From CAWINX01 sp963837585 (GTDB lineage Bacteria; Actinomycetota; Thermoleophilia; Solirubrobacterales; 70-9), in NCBI GenBank assembly GCA_963837585.1, contig CAWINX010000003.1, positions 434,001 to 498,000 on the forward strand: 64,000 nucleotides of DNA, read 5' to 3'. Positions 55,432-63,109 of this stretch are shown here, one piece after another; the stretch's first letter is position 1; each line of letters begins with the position of its first letter. Under the pieces are notes generated by a model. It was not told the DNA's origin. It made no database searches and was given only the letters and a program-made list of their open reading frames with translations. The position numbers were made by a program, and so were the translations under genes.

Positions 55432-55577
55432 AGACACTCAGGACTGGGCCCCAAAGGGACTTTGACTCCCAGGGACGACCCCGCTTCACGGGACATGTGC
55501 GAGGGATGCGAGTCCGAATGGTGGTCGCTCTTGACGACCCCAATCTGATCGTCACAATTCACGAAAGGCGTAACTGA
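55432..55577 (+). pseudogene. Truncated DUF4258 toxin remnant
   Basis: In the frame just after the glycosidase stop, about 46 residues read RPRFTGHVRGMRVRMVVALD then DPNLIVTIHERRN and stop at 55577. This matches the last strands of a DUF4258/RelE-like protein (compare VVVADDDPGFVITTFPDD at 53256). The N-terminal half with RHAxxR is absent; the glycosidase gene occupies its place. It overlaps the ATG of the DUF2283-like gene (TGATG). It is most likely a decayed toxin whose partner is kept. Confidence 0.5.
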
Positions 55578-55870
55578 TGCGGGCCGACTACGACAGCGAA
55601 GGCGACACGATCCAGATCGAGTTGGAGTCGGTCGGACGCCTCGATTACGGGGAGGATGTCCAGAACGGCGCCGTCGTTGTCGGCATCCTCGGTGGAAAGG
55701 CCGTCATGGTTGACGTGATCGGAACTCGCTCCGACTTCGAAGGGTCTTTACGCGTTGCGGCCGAGAGCTACGACCTCGACGCCGAAGCGCTGATCGCGGC
55801 CGCTCGGGCCGCCCTCGCCGCTCCCAACCGCACGGTCACGCTGGACGTGGCGCTGCACGCTGCGGCCTAG
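55577..55870 (+). CDS. DUF2283-like antitoxin candidate, paralogue 2
   Basis: This 97-residue protein begins MRADYDSEGDTIQIELESVG, a DUF2283 start, and ends LDAEALIAAARAALAAPNRT with VTLDVALHAAA. The C-terminal 30 residues are nearly the same as in the protein at 53475. The frame is intact. Its toxin partner upstream looks truncated, so it may be an orphan or a solitary antitoxin. Confidence 0.65.
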   Translation: MRADYDSEGDTIQIELESVGRLDYGEDVQNGAVVVGILGGKAVMVDVIGTRSDFEGSLRVAAESYDLDAEALIAAARAALAAPNRTVTLDVALHAAA

Positions 55871-55928
55871 CGCGACTCAGCGACTGCGGCCCAGGCCGAT
55901 CAGGAGGCCCGCCCGCCTGGACATTGCC

Positions 55929-56086
55929 GGTGTAACGCGTAGGTGGGCAAATAGACCACCTACGCGTTACACCGGCGGCGGGCGCTCCGCTGGGTTGATT
56001 TCAGGTGGTTGCGGACAGTCGCGAGGAGGCGGCGGTCAGGAAGTGCGAGATCACGATGACTGAGGCGGTTCCGCGGAACCGCCGGC
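55929..56086 (+). repeat. Composite 158-bp element, right copy (with palindrome P6)
   Basis: This is the inverted counterpart of 39957-40113. It starts with the 45-bp palindrome P6 (55929-55973), whose ends are GGTGTAACGCGTAGGTGG and CCACCTACGCGTTACACC. It ends with the 20-bp palindrome GGCGGTTCCGCGGAACCGCC. The two copies differ mainly by one extra G near 56000. Outside these limits the flanks are unrelated, so the element has sharp ends. Confidence 0.87.
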
Positions 56087-56096
56087 GCGGTTGCCG

Positions 56097-56669
56097 ATGG
56101 GCGAAGGCGGAGATGATGCCGCACGGGGTCGTCTTCGCGTCGCCTTTGTCGCCGGCGTTTCCCCGGCGTTTCCATCTGCAGATGTGATGCAAATCGATGA
56201 TGTATTGCCCGTCACACCCGCGACCGCGTCCTGGGTCCTGCCCCACTCGACCCCGGGCCACGTCACCGGCGGCGGGCAGATCGCCGCCCCCGGCGGCCAC
56301 GGCAAAAACAAGATTGCCTTCGGCCTCGAGGCCAAGGGCGGCCGCCACGGCGTCAAGGGCAACTGCGAAGTGGTCGACTCCCAAAGCCACACCAACGTCG
56401 ACTGCCTCAACGCCACCGCCCTCGTCATCGACGGCCGCGAGGCGACGATCTACGGCGACGCCAAGATCGGCCGGCTGCGCACCGCCTACAAGATCACCGT
56501 CGACGGCGGCGGCGGCCACGGCGTCGACAACTTCCGCATCGTCACCAGCTCCGGCTACCTCGCCGAGGGAACCGTGCTGAACGGCGAGATCCACGTGCAC
56601 TGCCGGCCGGCGCACCCCCCACATGGGCACCACGGTCGTCACCAGCTGCGCCACAAGCGCCGCCGTTAG
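56097..56669 (+). CDS. Post-COAP-1-like domain protein, probably secreted
   Basis: The core (residues about 45-165) reads GHVTGGGQIAAPGGHGKNKI, AFGLEAKGGRHGVKGNCEVV, DCLNATALVIDGREATIYGD and VDNFRIVTSSGYLAEGTVLN. The GGGQI start and the D-x-F-x-I...GY end resemble post-COAP-1 domains, found in secreted actinobacterial proteins. No clear signal peptide is seen; the first 40 residues are arginine-rich and start at the edge of the 158-bp element. So the N-terminus may have been lost or replaced. The C-terminus is His/Arg-rich. Confidence 0.55.
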   Translation: MGEGGDDAARGRLRVAFVAGVSPAFPSADVMQIDDVLPVTPATASWVLPHSTPGHVTGGGQIAAPGGHGKNKIAFGLEAKGGRHGVKGNCEVVDSQSHTNVDCLNATALVIDGREATIYGDAKIGRLRTAYKITVDGGGGHGVDNFRIVTSSGYLAEGTVLNGEIHVHCRPAHPPHGHHGRHQLRHKRRR

Positions 56670-56702
56670 GCAGCCCTCCAGCAGCGACGGGGCCAGCCGT
56701 GC

Positions 56703-57080
56703 CTACCCCCAGGTGGCCTGCGGCAGATTGGCGAGGATCGTTTGGTCGGCGGTCAGCAGGGGGGAGTCGGCGACGATCGCGTGCGCCGCGAGCAGCCGGT
56801 CGAAGGGGTCCCTGGTCCACGAGAGCCCGTGGGCCGCGCCCACAAGCTCGGCGAGCGGCGCATCCGCGACCTCCAGCCCGATGCTGCGCCGCAGCGCCGT
56901 CAGCGGCGCGGTGGGCGGTTCGGTGACGCGTCCGACCTCGTGCAGGTAGGTGAGCTCGAGCTCGACGATTGGCGAGATGAATGCCGGCTCAGACTCGATC
57001 AACTCACGTGCGGCCTGTGGGATGCGCCGGTCCTCGCCCCCGTAGAGCCAACCGACCACATGCGTGTCAAGAAGGATCAG
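56703..57080 (-). CDS. vapC: VapC-type PIN-domain toxin
   Basis: This is a PIN-domain ribonuclease, toxin of a VapBC module. LILLDTHVVGWLYGGEDRRI has the first aspartate, ESEPAFISPIVELELTYLHE the glutamate, WTRDPFDRLLAAHAIVADSP the central aspartates and LLTADQTIL the last. The length is about 125 residues. No ATG/GTG lies before the first motif; CTG 57080 or a GTG at 57059 that would lose the aspartate are the candidates, so a base error near the start is possible. It overlaps the antitoxin gene by about 14 bases. Confidence 0.82.
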   Translation of the reverse strand: MILLDTHVVGWLYGGEDRRIPQAARELIESEPAFISPIVELELTYLHEVGRVTEPPTAPLTALRRSIGLEVADAPLAELVGAAHGLSWTRDPFDRLLAAHAIVADSPLLTADQTILANLPQATWG

Positions 57081-57300
57081 GGTTCCACTCCGATGACCAA
57101 TCGACGTGGATCAGCTCGTCAGGATCGCCGACGATGTAGCCCCCGCGCCGTGGCAGTCGGTCCCAGATTGACGGCACCTCCTTCGGCGCAATCACCAGGG
57201 TCTTGCCGCCCCGCTCGATCTCCAGCGACTGCCCCGTTTCGAGGACCTCGTCCAGCAGCCGGTAGACATTGGCGCGTAAATTCGAGGCGCTGATGGCTAT
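57067..57300 (-). CDS. vapB: VapB/Phd-type antitoxin
   Basis: The protein reads AISASNLRANVYRLLDEVLE, TGQSLEIERGGKTLVIAPKE and DELIHVDWSSEWNPDPS, a Phd/YefM-like DNA-binding N-terminus with a C-terminal toxin-binding tail. It has about 77 residues. The expected ATG is ATA (57300-57298) at the right place, so the start codon is not readable; a sequence error or unusual start is possible. It precedes and overlaps vapC. A repeated TACGTACG motif upstream may be its operator. Confidence 0.7.
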   Translation of the reverse strand: MAISASNLRANVYRLLDEVLETGQSLEIERGGKTLVIAPKEVPSIWDRLPRRGGYIVGDPDELIHVDWSSEWNPDPS

Positions 57301-57315
57301 GGGAGCCTCTTCCTG

Positions 57316-57350
57316 ACGTACGTACGTATAAAGAGTTGCTGTACGTACGC
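57316..57350. promoter_or_regulatory. Repeated TACGTACG operator candidate for vapBC
   Basis: ACGTACGTACGTA (57316) and TGTACGTACGC (57340) flank an AT-rich TAAAGAGTTGC. Both boxes are self-complementary. They lie 16-50 bases upstream of the antitoxin start, where VapB/Phd-type proteins usually bind and autoregulate. The assignment is positional. Confidence 0.5.
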
Positions 57351-57374
57351 TAACAGATGCTCTGCGTTCCGGCC

Positions 57375-58847
57375 CTAACGGTGCCTGCGCCGCCGCACCT
57401 GGATCGTCAGGCGGCGGGAAATCCCCCGGAGGTAGGTGGCACTGCGCGCCGCGGTCGCCCGGAAGCTCGAGCGGTGGCGGATGCGACGGCGAAAGCGCAC
57501 CGTGCAGGCGCGGTCGAGGCGCTTGCTCCCGTTCGGCCGCCCGCCCCGCAGGAGGAGAATCCGCTGCCCCGGCCGCCCCAGGCAGGGCGATACGCCGACC
57601 GTGATCAGCGCCGTTCGTCCCACCCTGACTCGCCGCCGCGCGGCCCCGATCCGCACGAACGTCTTCTTCGGCGGCCGCGGGCAGCTCGTCGGCTCCTCGC
57701 CCACCAGGCGGTCGACCTCGCCGTCGCCGGTGACGACGTAGAGGCGCCCGCAGGAGTCCTCTCCGAAGGAGACGATGCCCTCGTCGCCCACCGCCAGGCC
57801 GGTGAAGCTGTCGCTCCCGAACGGGTCGCCGAGGTCCAGTGAGCGGATCTCCCCGACGCAGAGGTCCGCGTACAGGTAGCGCCCGTAGAGGGCGCCGAGG
57901 CCGGCGTCGCGCGCCACGTAGCCGCCGATGATCGCGCAGGGGCTGCCGGGGTCGCTGTGGGGGTAGGAGAAGACCGGGTCGGTGAAGGCGACGGGGCTCA
58001 GCGATGCGCACTGCGGGTCGGTCCCCGGCCCCGGCGCCAGCCCCTCGTTGCAGTTCCAGCCGTAGTTCGCGCCCCCGCCCAATCCCGGCGCCGGCGCGTA
58101 GTCGACCTCCTCCTCGGCGTGCTGGCCGACGTCGCCGATTACCAGGTCGCCGCTGCCCCGGTCGAAGGAGAAGCGGAACGGGTTGCGCAGCCCGTAGCTC
58201 CAGATCGTGTCGTAGGGGGCGGGCGCCGCCGAGAACGGGTTGCCGGTGGGGACCGTATAGGGCCGGCTGCCGCTCGCGCGCGGGTCGATCCGCAGCACCT
58301 TGCCCAGCAGGCTGCCGAGGCTCTGCGCGTTGTGGTGCTCGTCGTCGGAGCCGCCCCCGTCGCCGGTTGAGACGTAGAGGTAGCCGTCGGGGCCGAACTG
58401 CAGCTGGCCGCCGTTGTGGTTGCTCTCACCGGGGTGGGGGATGGTCAGCACGTTGCGCAGCGTCCCGATCGCGGCGCTGTCGCCCTCGGCGCGCAGCTCA
58501 GCCACGTGGATCTCCCCCGGCGCCTCCTTCCCCGTGTAATAGACGTAGAAGCGACCGGAGCGGTCGAAGTCCGGCGCCGGCGCCATCGACATAAGCCCGC
58601 GCTCGCCGTCGCAGCACTCGACCACCGAGCTGAGGTCGGCGAAGACGCTGACCTCGCCGCCCTGCACCAGCTCGATCGCCCCGCCCCGCTGGACCACGAA
58701 GAGCCGGTCGGGGTTGCCGGGGTCGGAGGTGACGAAGATCGGCTGGGCGAAGGAGCCGATCGGCTGCAGGGACGCGGCCCGGGCGCTCGCGGCGCCGGCC
58801 AGCGTGAGCAGGACCACGACCGCGCTTGTCCACCGCAGCATCCGCAT
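57375..58847 (-). CDS. Secreted PQQ-type sugar dehydrogenase (glucose/sorbosone dehydrogenase family)
   Basis: This intact 490-residue protein has a signal peptide (AVVVLLTLAGAASARA). The beta-propeller has DRLFVVQRGGAIELVQGGEV, GERGLMSMAPAPDFDRSGRF, HPGESNHNGGQLQFGPDGYL, YVSTGDGGGSDDEHHNAQSL and GLRNPFRFSFDRGSGDLVIG. These match soluble aldose sugar dehydrogenases (Yli/HHIP type), which use PQQ. The Arg-rich C-terminal 90 residues are extra. The substrate is probably a sugar; PQQ synthesis genes are not in the window. ATG 58847 is the start, with ATG 58841 as an alternative. Confidence 0.9.
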   Translation of the reverse strand: MRMLRWTSAVVVLLTLAGAASARAASLQPIGSFAQPIFVTSDPGNPDRLFVVQRGGAIELVQGGEVSVFADLSSVVECCDGERGLMSMAPAPDFDRSGRFYVYYTGKEAPGEIHVAELRAEGDSAAIGTLRNVLTIPHPGESNHNGGQLQFGPDGYLYVSTGDGGGSDDEHHNAQSLGSLLGKVLRIDPRASGSRPYTVPTGNPFSAAPAPYDTIWSYGLRNPFRFSFDRGSGDLVIGDVGQHAEEEVDYAPAPGLGGGANYGWNCNEGLAPGPGTDPQCASLSPVAFTDPVFSYPHSDPGSPCAIIGGYVARDAGLGALYGRYLYADLCVGEIRSLDLGDPFGSDSFTGLAVGDEGIVSFGEDSCGRLYVVTGDGEVDRLVGEEPTSCPRPPKKTFVRIGAARRRVRVGRTALITVGVSPCLGRPGQRILLLRGGRPNGSKRLDRACTVRFRRRIRHRSSFRATAARSATYLRGISRRLTIQVRRRRHR

Positions 58848-58880
58848 CTCCCTCACCAAATTGACACAGATTCGTGCGCT

Positions 58881-59180
58881 ATGCGTCAAGCGGAGTGCCG
58901 TACCCTCCGAGAGGAGATGGAGCAAGCGAAAGCCAATTGGACCGACGCCCGCCTCAACGACCTGTCGGGCCGCATCGATGAGCTTGGCCGTCGCATGGAC
59001 AACGGTTTCAACCGGGTCGATGAGGACATCCGGGCGCTGCGCAGTGAGATGGGCGCCCGCTTCGAAGCCTCCGACGCCCGCTTCGACGCCTTCCAGCGCA
59101 CAATGCTCCAGCTCGGCGGCGGCATGATCGTCACCTTCGTGGTCGGCTTCGCCAGCATCCTGGTCGCGCAGCTGGCTTAA
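58881..59180 (+). CDS. Coiled-coil protein with C-terminal membrane anchor
   Basis: This 99-residue protein has a heptad-rich part (LSGRIDELGRRMDNGFNRVD, EDIRALRSEMGARFEASDAR) and a C-terminal membrane helix (GGGMIVTFVVGFASILVAQL). It looks like a tail-anchored coiled coil of the DUF1640-like or phage-holin-like kind. Function is unknown. A small hairpin follows the stop. It is divergent from the sugar dehydrogenase gene, with a 33-bp gap. Confidence 0.7.
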   Translation: MRQAECRTLREEMEQAKANWTDARLNDLSGRIDELGRRMDNGFNRVDEDIRALRSEMGARFEASDARFDAFQRTMLQLGGGMIVTFVVGFASILVAQLA

Positions 59181-59185
59181 ACGCC

Positions 59186-59203
59186 CGGGGCTCGATCGCC
59201 CCG
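59186..59203 (+). terminator. Short terminator-like hairpin
   Basis: CGGGGC-tcgatc-GCCCCG follows the coiled-coil gene by 5 bases. The stem has 6 GC pairs, with no clear U-tract. Confidence 0.5.
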
Positions 59204-59237
59204 CAGCGACCCAAGCAAGCTTTTCTTGGTGGACGCC

Positions 59238-59287
59238 TAACCCAAGGAAAACGCCTAAACCTTTGCTAACGTCGCCATAACCCAAGG
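59238..59287. promoter_or_regulatory. Direct repeats upstream of fic
   Basis: TAACCCAAGG occurs at 59238 and 59278, exactly 40 bases (about four helical turns) apart. Between them is a lower-GC stretch with CGCCTAAACC. The second copy ends 9 bases before the fic ATG. This is a candidate regulator-binding site. Confidence 0.4.
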
Positions 59288-59296
59288 TTCCCAGGC

Positions 59297-60505
59297 ATGA
59301 GCGATCAGGCAAAAGAGACTCAGCGACCCGATCGGGCCGGCAAATTCAACCTCGTTGAGACGGAGCGGGGCGGGTACGAGGTCTTCTCGCCGAAACCGTT
59401 GCCCCCCGACCCACCGTTGGCGATCGGCGCGGATCTTCAACGGCAGCTCGACCGCGCCAACCAGGCCCTTGGTCGCCTCGACGGGATAACGCTGTTACTG
59501 CCCGACCCCGACCAGTTCCTCTACAGCTATATCCGCAAGGAGGCGGTGCTTTCCTCGCAAATCGAGGGTACGCAGTCCTCGCTTTCCGATCTGCTGCTCT
59601 TCGAGCACGACGCTGCGCCGGCGGTGCCGGTCGAGGACGTTCGGGAGACCACGAACTACCTCGCCGCGCTCAACCTCGGGCCTGAAGAGCATGGCGGAGG
59701 GGTTGCCGCTGAGCTTGCGCTGCTCAAACAGGCGCACGGCGAATTGCTTCGCGGCACACGTGGCGGCGAGACCGGGCCGCGGCGAGTTTCGGCGTGATCC
59801 AGAACTGGCTCGGCGGGCACGACACCAGAGTCGGCGCGCTACGTTCCCCCTGCCGCCTGAAGAGGTGCCGGGCGCGATGGGCGACCTCGAGAAGTTCCTG
59901 CACGGCGATCCCGTTGCGACACCGATTCTCATTCGTGCGGCACTGGCCCACGCCCAGTTCGAGACGATCCATCCGTTCCTCGACGGGAACGGCCGTCTCG
60001 GTCGGCTGCTCGTGACGCTGATGCTCTGCTGCGACACCGCGGATGGCGAGTCCCGCGTCTTATCGCGTCCGTTGCTCTACCTCAGCCTCCATCTCAAGCG
60101 CCACCGGGACGTCTATTACGAACGACTCCAGGCGATCCGCACCGAGGGCGACTGGGAGGGGTGGCTGCATTTCTTCTTCGAGGGCGTGATCTCGGTAGCC
60201 ACGCTTGCGACAGAGACGACCAAACGAATCGTCGAGTTGATCGAGCGCGATCGGCAAGAGATTCACGCACTTGGTCGAGCAGCGGGATCGGCCCTGCTCG
60301 TGTTCGACCAAGCAGTCAAGGAAGTCGTTCTGCGGATTCCTGAAACCGCAGGACGGCTGCCGATCTCTGAGCCCACTGTGGCAACCGCGATCGCCAACCT
60401 CGAGAGGCTTGGGATCCTGCGAGAGGTCACGGGCGGGCTCGGAACAAGATATTCGCCTACGACCGCTACCTCACCATCCTGAGCGAGGGGACCGAGCCGC
60501 TCTAG
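59297..60505 (+). CDS. Fic family protein (AMP-transferase type)
   Basis: This is a protein-modifying enzyme. The Fic motif is FETIHPFLDGNGRLGRLLVT (HPFxDGNGRxGR). The N-terminal inhibitory helix pattern (S/T)xxxEG is in LSSQIEGTQSSLSDLL, so it is a self-inhibited class II-like Fic. The N-terminal FSPKPLPPDPPLAIGADLQ and C-terminal winged helix (GRLPISEPTVATAIANLERL, GILREVTGG) are the common Fic/DUF4172-like layout. Shifts near 59700, 59790 and 60450 break the frame; corrected, it ends YLTILSEGTEPL at 60505, about 400 residues. GC content is lower than in the core genes, suggesting transfer. Confidence 0.85.
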
Positions 60506-60515
60506 CCCGCCCGGG

Positions 60516-60621
60516 CCATCAGCCGTCACATCCGATGCCGTCGCCGTCGGCGTCGAGGCCGTAGTGATCGACTCCCAGGACTTGCACCGTGCCGGTGTAG
60601 AGGGGGCCGTCGCCGCTGCCT
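60516..60621 (-). repeat. 106-bp direct repeat, copy A (Excalibur gene end fragment)
   Basis: It is about 92% identical to 63106-63211. On the minus strand it encodes only the last part of an Excalibur protein (GSGDGPLYTGTVQVLG then HYGLDADGDGIGCDG and stop), with no start codon in frame. So it is a duplicated 3' gene end. The two copies are in the same orientation and bound a 2.5-kb segment. Confidence 0.85.
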
Positions 60622-60649
60622 GTCCATGACGCTTGACAATGCGGAGAGC

Positions 60650-61087
60650 TCAAGTTGACACGGCATAGTGGATCGTCTCTCGAATGCCCATATCGAGGGC
60701 GTCGACGATCTCTTGGAGGCGCTCGACTCCCACACCCGAGTAGAGCGAGGCCTCCCAGCGTTGGATCTGCTGCTCTCGAAGACGGAGTCGTTTGGCCAAA
60801 GCCTTTTGAGTCAGGCCCGCCGCAATCCGCGCTTCGATCAGGGCGACAGGCAGTTCCCGTAGTCCCTCGATCTCGAGACGGTCGACGCGCCCATCGCGCA
60901 GGTCTTCGTATCGCTGGATCTGTGCGCGCAAATCCTCCGCCTCGCTATGCAGCGAGGAGCCCATCGCCTCATAGACGCGTGGATCGACGTACTTGCCGGG
61001 CGTGCCCTGGCGGTGGGCCTCGATGGCCTCCTCGAAGCGGCGAAGCTCTGCCCTGGCGATCCGGTATTGGCGCTCGTTGGCGATCAA
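60650..61087 (-). CDS. XRE-family HTH protein (antitoxin-like)
   Basis: This 145-residue protein has a helical N-terminus (EEAIEAHRQGTPGKYVDPRV, RAQIQRYEDLRDG) and a C-terminal XRE helix-turn-helix: ARIAAGLTQKALAKRLRLRE with QQIQRWEASLY. An HTH at the C-terminal side occurs in several antitoxins of the HigA/MNT-partner kind. TTG 61087 overlaps the stop of the upstream gene (TTGA), so the two are translationally coupled. The frame is intact. Confidence 0.8.
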   Translation of the reverse strand: MIANERQYRIARAELRRFEEAIEAHRQGTPGKYVDPRVYEAMGSSLHSEAEDLRAQIQRYEDLRDGRVDRLEIEGLRELPVALIEARIAAGLTQKALAKRLRLREQQIQRWEASLYSGVGVERLQEIVDALDMGIRETIHYAVST

Positions 61088-61524
61088 GTCAGGGTCTTCA
61101 GGTCGAGTTCGATGATTCCCTTGGGGTCCCCGGTGTTGCGGTCGCGCTGGAAGTAGTCCAGAAACCGAGTGCCCGCCGGGCCGGCGGCGACGTCCGCCGG
61201 GAAAAGTTCGCCGCCATAGCGCTCCTTCTGGGCTCTGCGTTGATCGGAGAAGTCGAGCAGGGTAGGGTCAAGCGCATCCGGTTTCACGCTGGCGGCGTCC
61301 CAGCAGGCGTCGAAATCGCCAGGCTCCTCCTTGGCAGTGACGAAGCTCCCGTCAACGTAGGCGGTGTGGCATCCAGCTTTGTGGAGAGAAAGCAACGCCT
61401 CTCGCAATCCCGAGAGCAGTGCCCTCCGCCGGGTCGAGCCGCCGAACTCTGATTCCAGTTCGGCCCAGTCTGCCTTGTGGATGCCGGCGGGCAAATTTCC
61501 TCTCTCGTTGAAGGGTGGAATCAT
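61084..61524 (-). CDS. DUF6932-like (nucleotidyltransferase-type) protein
   Basis: This 146-residue protein begins MIPPFNERGNLPAGIHKADW and has LESEFGGSTRRRALLSGL and AGCHTAYVDGSFVTAKEEPG with DFDACW. The G-S-F-x...D-x-D pattern fits a minimal nucleotidyltransferase of the DUF6932 kind. It is paired with an XRE protein (4-base overlap), a layout typical of toxin-antitoxin pairs. An inverted repeat abuts its start codon. GC content is lower than in core genes. The toxin role is inferred. Confidence 0.72.
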   Translation of the reverse strand: MIPPFNERGNLPAGIHKADWAELESEFGGSTRRRALLSGLREALLSLHKAGCHTAYVDGSFVTAKEEPGDFDACWDAASVKPDALDPTLLDFSDQRRAQKERYGGELFPADVAAGPAGTRFLDYFQRDRNTGDPKGIIELDLKTLT

Positions 61525-61546
61525 AACACAATTTATTTGTTGTGTT
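61525..61546. promoter_or_regulatory. Inverted-repeat operator candidate
   Basis: AACACAA-tttatttg-TTGTGTT lies directly before the ATG of the DUF6932-like gene (61524). It is an AT-rich 7-bp inverted repeat in a GC-rich genome. It is a good candidate for autoregulation by the XRE partner. Confidence 0.55.
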
Positions 61547-61752
61547 GCATGTCGGCAAGGAAATGCCGAGGACGAGACTGGGAAGAAGGCGGGCGGAATC
61601 GCGACTGGGGAACCATGCCCCAGTCCTACAGATCTCAAGCGCGCGTATCGGTGAACTATGTGAAAAGTGTGTGTCAGCTGTGGGCATCCTGCTCCCACTG
61701 ACGTCTGACATTCCGGTGCGAGCCCTTGGGCTGGATGTCCTGATCGACTCGG
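61547..61752. other. Gene-free gap between DUF6932-like and DUF4236 genes
   Basis: This 206-bp gap has lower GC than its surroundings. I see GCATGTCGGC and a partial inverted match ATGCCGAGGA, but no gene, tRNA or clear terminator. It probably carries the promoter of the DUF6932-XRE pair. Confidence 0.4.
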
Positions 61753-63109
61753 CTATTGCGCCGAGGACAGGCCGTCCTCGACATGCGCCAGGACCTCCTG
61801 CAGGTCAGGACGGTCGGAGAGGGGGATCGGCGCCACCGCGTTCGTCCTGCCTTTGAGGTTCAGGCCGGCGTCGTCGGCGAGGGTCAGAGCCCGCGCCGGA
61901 TCCCGCCCCCCGCTCGCCGCCTCGTAGGAGCCTCGCTCGAACGCGCCCGTGTAGATCGCCGCCAACTCGCCCGCGTGCTTGGCGTCCCGCTCGCGGCGAA
62001 TGACGAGGATCTGGACGATTCGGGTCCCGGGCGCCACCGCGAAGGCCTCCTTTACGGTCGCCAGCACGTTGCTGCCCAGCGCCTTTACGTACAGCTCGTT
62101 GACCTCGGTCTTCGTCCTCTTCTTCAACGTCGGTTTGCCGGTCGGCGTGCGCGCCGGTTTGCGCTCGGGGACGATGGCCTCCGGGGAGGGGAACTGCATC
62201 ACCACGGTCGTCCGCTCGCCGTCGCAGTCGATCGGCGCCGCCGGCGCCTCGTTGTCGGCGAAGGCATGCTCCAGAGCCGCGATCGTGACCTCCGGTTCGT
62301 TGCGCAGCAGGCGCTCCCACTCCTCGTCGAGCTGCGCCTGTCCGGCCTTCCGCTCCGCCTCGCGACGGTCTTTCTCCGCCGCCACGGCTGTCGCAAGGTC
62401 CGCGTCCACCTTGTCACGCGCTGCGCCGAGTTTCGTCCACAGCTCGTCCAGGCGAGCCTGCTCGGCTCGCTGGGCTTCCGCCCGCCGCCCTTCCTCGGCG
62501 ACGGCCTCGGCTTCGGCGTCGCGATCGGCGGCCCTGGTGGCCTCAAGCCGGTCTCTGACGCGCCAGATCGGGATTCCCTCCCGATGGCGCTTGCGGCAGG
62601 CGCGCATCAGCGCGTAGCGGTCGACCGGCTCCGGCGCGGCGGCAACCGGCGGCGCCTCGCCGCCGCCCGTTGCGGCTATCAGCTCGGGGACGTCCGCGGC
62701 CTTTTCCAGCCCGGCTTTGATCGGCTCCGGGTCGACCTCCTCGGCGGCGGGAAGCTCGACTCGCTCAGCCTTTGGAAAAGCGTGTGCGTGGACCGAGACG
62801 AGCGCCTTCTCGATCGCCGCGACCTTCTCGACATCGGCTTCTCGCTGCGCGGCCCGAAGCTCCCGTTCGTGAGCCGCCAGCGATGCTTTGGTCGGCCCTC
62901 GGTAGGTGGAACGCGGGGCGGTCGCCCGCGCTGCTGCCGGCCCCTCCGCCGATGCGTGAATAGGCCGAGACGGGCCCGACGCCGCTGGAGACGCCGACTC
63001 CGCGGCTGCCGACGTGGACCCGCGCGGCACGCGGACCGATGCCCGCGCTGATGCCGCGGCTCGAAGCCCTAACCCGAACCCCGGGGGCGACCTTGAAGCT
63101 CATGCCCAT
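61753..63109 (-). CDS. DUF4236 domain protein
   Basis: The N-terminal DUF4236 domain reads MGMSFKVAPGVRVRASSRGI, SAGIGPRAARVHVGSRGVGV. It is followed by a long helical, Ala/Glu/Arg-rich part (SLAAHERELRAAQREADVEK, VAAIEKALVSVHAHAFPKAE, DRDAEAEAVAEEGRRAEAQR) and a C-terminal domain (NELYVKALGSNVLATVKEAF, TRIVQILVIRRERDAKHAGE). One frame shift lies near 62930. Total length is about 450 residues. The function of DUF4236 is unknown. Its ATG overlaps the stop of the Excalibur gene (TGATG), so they are likely translated together. Confidence 0.75.
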
